Below, in pieces: positions 1 through 6,157 of a stretch of 12,158 bases of DNA. Origin of the DNA: Polyangia bacterium (GTDB taxonomy: Bacteria; Myxococcota_A; Polyangia; Polyangiales; Polyangiaceae). The translations under genes and the position numbers were made by a program. Below the pieces are notes generated by a model, which saw only the letters and a program-made list of their open reading frames with translations, was not told where the DNA came from and did not search any database. Location of the stretch: the NCBI GenBank assembly GCA_030433055.1, contig JAUILJ010000150.1:1-12158 (forward strand). Direction: 5' to 3'. Within the stretch, counting starts at the first letter, position 1. The number at the start of each line of letters is the position of its first letter.

Positions 1-2695
1 CCAGCACACGCTCGTAGGCGTGGGTGGCTCGCTCTGGGCTGCCGATCTGTTCGCCGAGCACGCGCCCCAGGGCCAGCGCGAGCTCTACTCGGCGGGCGGG
101 GTCGGTGACGAGCTTGAGGTGCTGTTCATACAGCTCGGCCAGATCCTCCCAGCGGTCTAGGGCGCGGTAGTGGCGTGAGAGGGCGGTCAGCGCTGACTCG
201 TGAGCTGGGTCGATCTTCAAGATCGATTCCCAGGCGTCGGTCGCCTTGGCGTGGTCGAGGAACTCCTCGTCGTGGATGCCGGCCACACGCTCCAGGAGCG
301 TGATCTTCTGTCGCGGAGTCGCCGCGACCTGAATCTGGCGGGCCAGGTTCTCCAGTAGCTCCTGGTAGCGCCCGGCTTTGCTCAGCAGACGATCGAGACC
401 GCGCAGCGCGTCGAGGTTCGAGTTGTCCTCTACGAGCACCGCCTGATAGCGGCGCGTCGCCTCCGCGTCATCGCGCAGGTTGTCTTCATGGATCTCTGCC
501 GCCCGGCACATGACGTAGAGCTTTTCGTCGCCCCGCAGTGCGTCCGCTCTGCGGTCTAGGATCTTCACCAGTCCGCTGAAGTCCCCGGTGCGCTCGTAGA
601 TCGTCGCGAGGGCTTCGCTGGCCTTCGCGTGCCCCGGGTCCTCCGTGAGCACCTGCTCGTAGAGGTCGCGCGCGCCTCCGGTGTCGCCCAGCTGGTGCTC
701 CAGAATCTCGGCGGCTTCCGCGCGGAGATCTCGCGCCTTGGAGGGCGTAGGCGCCGCGTCGGCTCGCCGGGTGAGGACCATCCCGAGCTCCGGCCACTGC
801 TGGGCCTTGCGGTAGATGCGCGTCATGCCGTCGAGCGCCGCCTCGTTGGCTGGCTCGGTGGCGATCACCGCTTGGAAGCAGGGGAGGGCGAGGTCCGGTC
901 GACTGACGCCATCTGCGTACCACTTGCCCATCCGCAGCAGGAGCAGGTTCTTGACCTCGGCGGGCAGCTCCTCGCTCACTGCTTCGTTGCAGGTGCCGAG
1001 CACCTCGTTCCACGCCTCGGTGTTGGAGCCAATCAGCTTCTCGATCTGCTCGGCGTACTCGTCGCTCTCGGCATCCTCACAAAACGCCTGGGTGTAAGCC
1101 ACCAGGGCCTGCTCGTGATCGTTGAGTTCATGGGCGTAGACGTGGCCGATCTCGGCCAGGGCCCGGGCCCGCTCGGTGCGGCTCTCGGCCTCCTCCGATC
1201 GACCGAGCAACATCTCCACCAGCTCCTCGTACTTTCCGAGGCGCCGCCGTGTGTCCTCCAGGCCGGTCACGGCGATGTCGTCGCTTGGATCGAGCTCCGT
1301 GAGCCAGACGTAGACCTGTTCTGCCTTGTCGTCTGCCTTGGCGTGCTCATAAAGGCGTGCCGCACGGAATAGCAGCCCCTTCTTCGCCTCCTTCTGATCC
1401 TTGTCGCTCGCCTCCATTTGATCGGCGGCCATGCTGAAGGCCTCGGCTACCCGAGCAGCGTCAGCCCCCTCTTCTACCGCCGCCTCCAGCCCGAGGGCCG
1501 CGTCGGCGTCCTCGGGATCAGCGACCAAGGCGTCGATTCGCTGGTCGAGCTCGGCGTCGTCGATCTGCTGTTCTCGCTTGGCAACGCTCCCGCGCCCCAG
1601 CGTCTCGAGGGTCTCGAGCAGCGCCTTGGCGTCCGCCGGGCGCTTGTCAGGGTCCTTGTTCAGCAAGCGCAGCACGAACTCGTCGAGCTCCGTGGTGATC
1701 CACCCGCGTGGGGCGACGGTGCTGGGCGCCGGCGGCTCCTGCTTCAGGTGACCGATGGCAGCGTCGATCGCCGTCTTCGCTTCGAACGGCGGCTTGCCGC
1801 TCAGCACCTCGAACAACAGCGCGCCGAACGAGTAGACGTCAGCGCGCGGATCGGCTCCCATCCCGCGAATCTGCTCCGGGGAAACCGTCTTCGGCGACCC
1901 CACCGTACTGAACAGCTCACGCTGGCCGCTGTTCACCCGAGCGCGGGCGCGAAGGCGGTCCGAGCCCGCGTCGAGCAATACCAAGCGACTGGTGCCGTCA
2001 CTCCCTCGCGAGACGAGGACGTTCTCGAGGCGCAGGTCTCCATGGGCAATGCGCTTCTTGTGCAGCGCAGCCAAGGGCTCGAGGATCCCCTGCAGCAGGG
2101 CCCTGGCCTCGTTGATGTGCATCGGTCCGGTGCGTTCGATGCGGGCGGCGAGGGGCTGCGCGTCCACGAACTGGTGTGCGACGTAGTGGCATCCGTCGAC
2201 TTCTCCGACTTCGAGGCTGCCGGGGAGCCCAGCGTGCTGCGTCTGGCCGACCAGCCGTGTTACCGTGAGAAAACGCATCAGACCGCGTTGGTCACGGGTC
2301 GCCTCTCGGCGTAGCACCTTGAGCCGGTAGTCCTGTTCGCCCTTGCGCGCCAGGTAGCTCACGCCGAGGCGTCCCTCGCCGAGCTTGCGTGTGAGCTGGA
2401 AGTCGCCGAACGCTTTGCCCAGCTCGAGCTCTTCGGGCTGGAACAGACCGTGGACGCGGATCTGACTCAGCTTTGGGCTGGTGTCCTCCTTGCTCGCCAG
2501 AACCGCGTCGCACAAGGCCTCGATGGCGTCAGCCTCCACGCAGTACTCGGTCAGCGCACGGACGAAAGAACCCTTCGCCGCGGTACCGCCTACCTCCTCG
2601 GGGTCGATGCCCAGCACGCCGCGCGTGAGGTTGATGATTTCATCGAGCTCGAACAGCCGTTCCAGCTCCGCACGCAGTATGTCCATCTCGACCAT
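1..2695 (-). CDS. Atypical Ser/Thr protein kinase with C-terminal TPR-like repeats (partial, 3' end outside window)
   Basis: An open frame of 898 codons runs from ATG 2695 to the window edge without a stop, so the C-terminus is missing. Residues 1-70 form a helical domain resembling bacterial effector-associated (death-like) adaptor domains; this is inference. The kinase domain spans about 97-375. It has a glycine loop (GEGRLGVSY, 106-114), the ATP lysine in YRLKVL (K126), a catalytic loop HGDLRLEN (218-225), metal-binding DAG (D242), a GSPKTVSPEQ segment in place of GTPxYMAPEQ, and DVYSFGALLFEVLSGKPPF. Catalytic Asp, Asn and Lys remain, but HRD is HGD, DFG is DAG, and the alphaC Glu position aligns with Val145. 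Residues of about 376-898 are acidic helical repeats of TPR/HAT type, with clear units near 505-535, 653-685, 727-756, 797-827 and 870-898. No membrane segment is seen, so it is probably cytoplasmic. A second in-frame ATG lies at 2686; neither start has a strong Shine-Dalgarno. Substrate unknown. Confidence 0.9.
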   Translation of the reverse strand, partial: MVEMDILRAELERLFELDEIINLTRGVLGIDPEEVGGTAAKGSFVRALTEYCVEADAIEALCDAVLASKEDTSPKLSQIRVHGLFQPEELELGKAFGDFQLTRKLGEGRLGVSYLARKGEQDYRLKVLRREATRDQRGLMRFLTVTRLVGQTQHAGLPGSLEVGEVDGCHYVAHQFVDAQPLAARIERTGPMHINEARALLQGILEPLAALHKKRIAHGDLRLENVLVSRGSDGTSRLVLLDAGSDRLRARARVNSGQRELFSTVGSPKTVSPEQIRGMGADPRADVYSFGALLFEVLSGKPPFEAKTAIDAAIGHLKQEPPAPSTVAPRGWITTELDEFVLRLLNKDPDKRPADAKALLETLETLGRGSVAKREQQIDDAELDQRIDALVADPEDADAALGLEAAVEEGADAARVAEAFSMAADQMEASDKDQKEAKKGLLFRAARLYEHAKADDKAEQVYVWLTELDPSDDIAVTGLEDTRRRLGKYEELVEMLLGRSEEAESRTERARALAEIGHVYAHELNDHEQALVAYTQAFCEDAESDEYAEQIEKLIGSNTEAWNEVLGTCNEAVSEELPAEVKNLLLLRMGKWYADGVSRPDLALPCFQAVIATEPANEAALDGMTRIYRKAQQWPELGMVLTRRADAAPTPSKARDLRAEAAEILEHQLGDTGGARDLYEQVLTEDPGHAKASEALATIYERTGDFSGLVKILDRRADALRGDEKLYVMCRAAEIHEDNLRDDAEATRRYQAVLVEDNSNLDALRGLDRLLSKAGRYQELLENLARQIQVAATPRQKITLLERVAGIHDEEFLDHAKATDAWESILKIDPAHESALTALSRHYRALDRWEDLAELYEQHLKLVTDPARRVELALALGRVLGEQIGSPERATHAYERVL

Positions 2696-2752
2696 GCTGT
2701 ATTGTTCCGGGTTTGACGCGCTTCGAGACACTCACCCCTGAATCCCCCACGG

Positions 2753-2772
2753 AACCGCCAGGTGAGGCGGTT
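2753..2772. repeat. 7-bp inverted repeat upstream of the kinase gene
   Basis: AACCGCC (2753-2759) and GGCGGTT (2766-2772) are perfect reverse complements around a 6-nt loop. It lies 57 bp upstream of the kinase ATG. It could be an operator or a 5' leader hairpin. No T-run follows on either strand, so an intrinsic terminator is unlikely. Confidence 0.5.
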
Positions 2773-2835
2773 TGCATATCCATGAGTGAACGATGGGGTT
2801 GGCGAACTCAGCAATCGGGTGTTTGGCTAGTGACG

Positions 2836-2869
2836 CCCAGGGCGGCGCATCATAGCGAAACACCCTGGG
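2836..2869. repeat. 7-bp inverted repeat with 20-nt spacer in the kinase/ftsB intergenic region
   Basis: CCCAGGG (2836-2842) and CCCTGGG (2863-2869) are perfect reverse complements, immediately before the TTGACA at 2872. The arm spacing (27 bp centre to centre) would suit a dimeric regulator, but chance is possible in GC-rich DNA. Confidence 0.35.
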
Positions 2870-3035
2870 AATTGACACCTGAACCGTTGGCCGACCGCGC
2901 CCCGAGAGCTTGGAGTGCGGCTCCTGATCTCCGGGGCTCTGGCCGTTCACTGAGCGTGAAGACTTCCCACCAGAGCACCACGCAAGCTGGCTGAATACTT
3001 GGCCCAGCGCCGTCTGATCAGCCAGGACATGCAGC

Positions 3036-3329
3036 ATGTTGCATCGTCGGCTGTTCTTCGAGCGCGTCCTCCCCATCGCCATCCTGGCGCTGGCGGCCGT
3101 CGCGGTGCCGTGGCTGATGCTGTCGCCTGAAGGCCTTCCACGACTCGACCGGCTGCGTGCCGAGCGGGCTGAAGTCGATGACGAGGTCTCGCGTTTGAGT
3201 CAGGAGATCCATGAGCTGCGCGCGGAAGCGAAGCGGGTCAAGCAGGATCCGACGGCGGTCGAACAGGTCGCCCGCGATGAACTCGGCTTGGTGCGCCAGA
3301 CGGAAGTCGTCTATCAGTTCGCGAAGTAG
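3036..3329 (+). CDS. FtsB/DivIC-family cell division (septum formation initiator) protein
   Basis: The 97-residue product has the whole architecture of the FtsB/DivIC family, bitopic proteins that bridge FtsL and FtsQ in the divisome. It has a short basic cytoplasmic N-terminus, one membrane helix (about residues 9-29), a coiled coil (about 36-70, starting LDRLRAERAEVDDEVSRL), and the conserved C-terminal block VEQVARDELGLVRQTEVVYQF, which matches the family pattern ending in ELGxVxxxExVY. Length fits the family. The start at 3036 is supported by AGGA at 3024-3027 with 8-nt spacing; an earlier ATG at 3029 is in another frame. It stands at the head of a plus-strand group and is followed 95 bp later by the MshEN/GAF-like gene. 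The choice between the names ftsB and divIC cannot be made from sequence alone. Confidence 0.9.
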   Translation: MLHRRLFFERVLPIAILALAAVAVPWLMLSPEGLPRLDRLRAERAEVDDEVSRLSQEIHELRAEAKRVKQDPTAVEQVARDELGLVRQTEVVYQFAK

Positions 3330-3424
3330 CCTTGATCGCGGCTCACGCGGTGCCTTCGCCGAAGCATCCACGCCTGGTTACCGCGTACCCACCCGGTTGC
3401 TAGCGCCGCCAGCGCGGTGAGCGC

Positions 3425-3688
3425 TTGCGTCGGCTGCCAGTCGTCGCCGATTCTCTAGTGGTGTCGGTAGACCTTGCGCGTAGGTTGGCTCGCTCCGGCT
3501 CGGTGCCGCTTGAAGCCATCGAGGAGGCGCTGCGTCGCTGGGTGAACCGAGGGGAGGCGTTCCTGGCCGTGCTGGTCGAGCGCGAGCCCCGGGTGGAGCA
3601 GGTGTTACTGCGCGCCGCTGAGCGAGCCAGCGTGCCCACGATCAAGCGGGTCGTGGTGGCCGAGGACGTCCTGCTCGAGGTCCCGTAG
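3425..3688 (+). CDS. N-terminal fragment of an MshEN (GspE N-terminal-like) domain protein, ended by an in-frame TAG
   Basis: The 87 residues from TTG 3425 hold the first half of an MshEN-type domain (residues 12-87), the fold found at the N-terminus of type II secretion and MshE ATPases, where some members bind c-di-GMP. A helical block LEAIEEALRRWVNRGEAFLA is followed by a second helix ending in LLEVP. The frame then meets TAG at 3686-3688 and continues in the same phase from ATG 3692, where the second half of the domain is found. An in-frame TAG at 3401 limits upstream starts. GGTGAG at 3416-3421 lies just before the TTG; GTG codons at 3458 and 3461 are alternative starts without a good Shine-Dalgarno. 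Probably one gene broken by a nonsense mutation (CAG to TAG would suffice), a sequencing error, or a reinitiating pair. Confidence 0.65.
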   Translation: MRRLPVVADSLVVSVDLARRLARSGSVPLEAIEEALRRWVNRGEAFLAVLVEREPRVEQVLLRAAERASVPTIKRVVVAEDVLLEVP

Positions 3689-3691
3689 GGC

Positions 3692-4600
3692 ATGTGCGAG
3701 CGCCTGCTCGCTGTTCCTATCCGTAGGGATCCAAGGACGCAGACGGTTGACGTCGCGACTGCTGATCCTTTGGACCCACACGTTGCCCGCGAGTTCTCCC
3801 ATCAGCTTGGCGTACCTGTGCGGGTGCTCCAGGCGAGCGTGAGCGAGCTGGTGCGAGCGCTCAAGGGGGTCTCGAGAGGGACGCCGCACTCCGAGCGCAC
3901 GCCGGCGTTCGGCACCCAGGTCGCTCGTCCCGAGCGGGTCATCGCGCCTGTGCATCGAGCCCGGCTCCCCGACCTGGGCCCGCCTCCAGGGACGCCCATC
4001 CCGCAGACTCACGACTACGCGCAGCCACGGCCGCCGTCCGACGCGGCGATCCCGCTGGTGCGACGTTCTCGCAACAGCCTGCAGCCGGCTCCGGAGCCGA
4101 GCTTTGCGCAGTCCGAGGACCAGACCGCAGCGCATGACGAACAGGTGCTCACGCTGCTCATGCAATCGGCGAGCGCGGACGAAGTCGTCCTACATCTGAC
4201 TCGTGGCTTCGAGGCGCTCTCGCCGCGGGTCGTGGTGCTCGCCGTACGTGGGAGTGAGTACGTGGGGCGCGCGGCGGGCCAGGGCATGGCTGAGTTGCCA
4301 CTTGCGGAGCTTCGGATCCCCGCGGATAGACCTAGCGTCGTCGCCACGGCTTGCGAGGCTGGCTACTACCTGGGAGAGCTGCCGCAGACGCCGGTGCATG
4401 CGGAGCTCGGGTACCTCCTGGATCACCCACTGGGTGAAGTCTTGGTCCAGCCAGTGCGGGTTGGTGCCCGCGTTGCCCTGGTCGTCGTCTCGACGTTGAC
4501 CCAGGACAGCGGGCGCGTCACACGGCGCGCGGAACTCTTCGTGCGGGCCGCCGGGGAAGCGCTCGAGCGCATTCTGATGGACCGCAAGCTAAAGGGCTGA
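3692..4600 (+). CDS. C-terminal part of the MshEN-domain protein, with Pro-rich linker and GAF-like domain
   Basis: This 302-residue frame is in phase with 3425-3688 and starts only three bases after that TAG. Residues 1-60 complete the MshEN domain: CERLLAVPIRRD, then TVDVATADPLDPHVARE and a GVPVRVLQA strand, matching the usual LCxxLxAVPxxxD...VAxADPxD pattern. Residues of about 60-150 are a Pro/Arg-rich linker. Residues of about 155-297 look like a GAF-type sensor: a helix (LTLLMQSASADEVVLHLTRGFEAL), a VVVLAVRG strand, a LGEVLVQPVRVGARVALVVV strand pair, and a final helix ending LERILMDRKLKG. Proteins joining a GspE-N-like domain to a GAF-like sensor are, to my knowledge, common in myxobacteria. 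No ATPase motor domain follows, so this is a regulator-like protein rather than a secretion ATPase. A separate protein could be made by reinitiation at ATG 3692. Confidence 0.7.
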   Translation: MCERLLAVPIRRDPRTQTVDVATADPLDPHVAREFSHQLGVPVRVLQASVSELVRALKGVSRGTPHSERTPAFGTQVARPERVIAPVHRARLPDLGPPPGTPIPQTHDYAQPRPPSDAAIPLVRRSRNSLQPAPEPSFAQSEDQTAAHDEQVLTLLMQSASADEVVLHLTRGFEALSPRVVVLAVRGSEYVGRAAGQGMAELPLAELRIPADRPSVVATACEAGYYLGELPQTPVHAELGYLLDHPLGEVLVQPVRVGARVALVVVSTLTQDSGRVTRRAELFVRAAGEALERILMDRKLKG

Positions 4601-4630
4601 GCAACCGCCGCTGAGCGATGTCGTCGCGGC

Positions 4631-5104
4631 TCACCCAATTGCGTCGAATGCGGCTACGACGTCGGCGGGAGCCTGAACCAGCTCGATCAGCACGCCCTCT
4701 CCCCCGACCGGGAAGTCCGCGTTGCCCTTCGGGTGGATGAAGCAGACGTCGTGCCCCGCGGCACCCTTGCGGATCCCGCCAGGTGTGAAGCGCACGCCCT
4801 GCGCCTCTAGCCAGTCGACGGCCGACTTCAGATCGTCGATCCAGAGCCCGATGTGGTTGAGCGGCGGCTCGTTGACCCGCGGCTTCTTCTCGGGATCGAT
4901 GGGCTGCATCAGATCAATCTCGACCTTGAACGGACCCTTGCCGCACACCGCGATGTCCTCGTCGACGTTCTCGCGTTCGCTCTTGAACTCGCCGACCTTG
5001 GTGAGCCCGAACACCTCGAGCCACAGCTTCTGAAGGGCACCCTTGTCGGATCCCCCAATCGCTATCTGTTGCACGCCTAGCACTCGAAACGGACGACTCG
5101 TCAT
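4631..5104 (-). CDS. VOC/glyoxalase-fold protein
   Basis: The 157-residue product has the two beta-alpha-beta-beta-beta modules of the vicinal oxygen chelate (VOC) superfamily. Module one runs from VQQIAI (about residue 11) through WLEVFGL to FKVEIDL (about 65). Module two runs from LNHIGLWIDDL (82-92) through FIHPKGN to GVLIELVQAP (137-146). Candidate metal ligands are Q13, E62, H84 and E141, the usual four strand positions with Gln at the first, as in several glyoxalase and methylmalonyl-CoA epimerase relatives. The IHPK and GVLIEL blocks resemble methylmalonyl-CoA epimerase, but the match is not close enough to assign a reaction. The ATG at 5104 has no obvious Shine-Dalgarno, so translation may be leaderless. 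It lies 91 bp downstream of the outer-membrane protein gene and converges with the MshEN/GAF-like gene, with a 30-bp gap. Confidence 0.85.
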   Translation of the reverse strand: MTSRPFRVLGVQQIAIGGSDKGALQKLWLEVFGLTKVGEFKSERENVDEDIAVCGKGPFKVEIDLMQPIDPEKKPRVNEPPLNHIGLWIDDLKSAVDWLEAQGVRFTPGGIRKGAAGHDVCFIHPKGNADFPVGGEGVLIELVQAPADVVAAFDAIG

Positions 5105-5195
5105 GACGCGCGGGGTGTAGCGTGCCTCGGCTCGCCGGTCCAGGGGAGGAGGAAAACCGGCGTGCTGGGGCGCATCGTAGCCTGCCTTGCCTGAC

Positions 5196-6044
5196 TCAGG
5201 GAACGCGGATCTGGATACCGCCGCCGATCTCCATCGTGGCGTTGATGGACCGCAACACTCCGACGGTCATTCCCGCATGGATATATGCGCCAAAGGCCTT
5301 CGCGAAGTCGTATTGGGGACCGGCTGCCAGGTGAAAGACGAAGTCAGTCTTGTACTCAGGCGCGTAGGTCTCGTCCCCCGGAAAGGTGAAATCGGGGTTC
5401 CCTGCGCCGTCTTCTGTCTCGATGCCTACTGCGGGCTCGATGAAGATCTTGAAGCGTGAGTCGCTCATGGTGTACGCGCGCAGCCCCGCACCGAAGATGC
5501 GCAGAGGGTTGGTGTTCGTTTGGCTCTCGCCATCCAGGGCGAAGCGCGCCCAGAGGAAGGGTTCGATAGAGTCCAGGGGGGAGAACGAGATCGCCAAATC
5601 AATCATTGGTTGCGCGCCGTAGCCGCAAAACTTCTGCTGATCCTTGGCTGCCTTGGTCAGGTCCGGTTCTTTACATAGCGGTGACTGGTCGTAGCGAAAC
5701 ACCATCTTGTATCCGCCGAGAAACGCGCCGCGCAGCCCGACTTGCATACCGTGGCCGTAGGTGTCGTCCTCACCCACCTCGCGAGACTCCCGGCGTTCAG
5801 CGGGAGCTTCTGGCTTGGGCGGCGGAGCGGTCGTTGGCTCGGCTTTCTCTGTGCCCATGCCCACCTGCTTTTGGACTTCCGGCGAGGCCGAGGGGGTGTC
5901 CTCGGGGCCATCGCTGTCGGGCTCCGCGGCTTCGGGCGGCGCTGCGGTGTCTTCCCCGGCGGGCTCGTCGGGACCAGGCTGGCCCAACGCTACCTGGGAG
6001 CAGAGGAGTGCGGCGGAGACCAAGGCGATCGGGTAGAGCTTCAC
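5196..6044 (-). CDS. Secreted outer-membrane beta-barrel-like protein with Pro/Glu-rich N-terminal linker
   Basis: The 282-residue product begins at a GTG (6044) with a signal peptide: MKLYPIALVSAALLCSQVALG, likely cut after Gly21. Cys15 does not form a lipobox. Residues 22-95 are a low-complexity acidic, Pro/Ala/Glu-rich linker. From about 96 to the end the protein alternates hydrophobic and polar residues as in amphipathic strands (MQVGLRGAFLGGYKMVFRY, IEPFLWARFALDG, RIFGAGLRAYTM, FKIFIEPAVGIE, FVFHLAAGPQYDF, GAYIHAGMTVGVL) and ends with IGGGIQIRVP. C124 and C140 could form a disulfide. This suits an eight- to ten-strand outer-membrane barrel whose linker spans the periplasm. No specific family is recognised and the ligand is unknown. 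It sits between the aconitase-like gene (113-bp gap) and the VOC gene. Confidence 0.75.
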   Translation of the reverse strand: MKLYPIALVSAALLCSQVALGQPGPDEPAGEDTAAPPEAAEPDSDGPEDTPSASPEVQKQVGMGTEKAEPTTAPPPKPEAPAERRESREVGEDDTYGHGMQVGLRGAFLGGYKMVFRYDQSPLCKEPDLTKAAKDQQKFCGYGAQPMIDLAISFSPLDSIEPFLWARFALDGESQTNTNPLRIFGAGLRAYTMSDSRFKIFIEPAVGIETEDGAGNPDFTFPGDETYAPEYKTDFVFHLAAGPQYDFAKAFGAYIHAGMTVGVLRSINATMEIGGGIQIRVP

Positions 6045-6056
6045 GGCTCGCAGCGT

Positions 6057-6073
6057 ATCACACGCCCTGTGAT
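6057..6073. promoter_or_regulatory. Perfect palindrome just upstream of the outer-membrane protein gene
   Basis: ATCACA (6057-6062) and TGTGAT (6068-6073) are perfect reverse complements around a 5-nt GC-rich centre, 12 bp before the GTG start at 6044. The half-sites look like CRP-type sequence in the opposite orientation (TCACA then TGTGA, not TGTGA then TCACA), so a CRP site is not claimed. It could be an operator or a leader hairpin near the ribosome site. Confidence 0.4.
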
Positions 6074-6157
6074 CTCGGAGGCGTCCGAGAGCCAGGTCCC
6101 GGGCAAGGCGCTGGGGATTCCCTGCAGATTGTTTCCTCGGGAACCGCCGAGGCCATC

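Larger units (their letters stand above)
2696..3035. promoter_or_regulatory. Divergent intergenic region between kinase and ftsB-like gene
   Basis: This 340-bp stretch separates two divergent genes and must carry both promoters unless they lie further inside. Short open frames here are rich in Arg, Pro and Trp and look like nothing known, so I see no gene. It contains two perfect 7-bp inverted repeats, listed separately. A TTGACA at 2872-2877 resembles a -35 box for ftsB, but no -10 element lies at the usual distance. Confidence 0.5.

Noticed and set aside
629..2314. Long plus-strand open frames (about 250 and 300 codons) opposite the kinase gene
   Set aside because: They lie antisense to the conserved kinase and TPR frame, their products resemble no family, and long antisense frames are expected in GC-rich coding DNA.
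2872..2877. TTGACA as a sigma-70 -35 box for the ftsB-like gene
   Set aside because: No -10-like hexamer lies 15-19 bp downstream, and the start codon is about 160 bp away.
6057..6073. CRP/FNR binding site
   Set aside because: The half-sites are in the opposite order to TGTGA-N6-TCACA and the spacing differs, so only a generic palindrome is reported.
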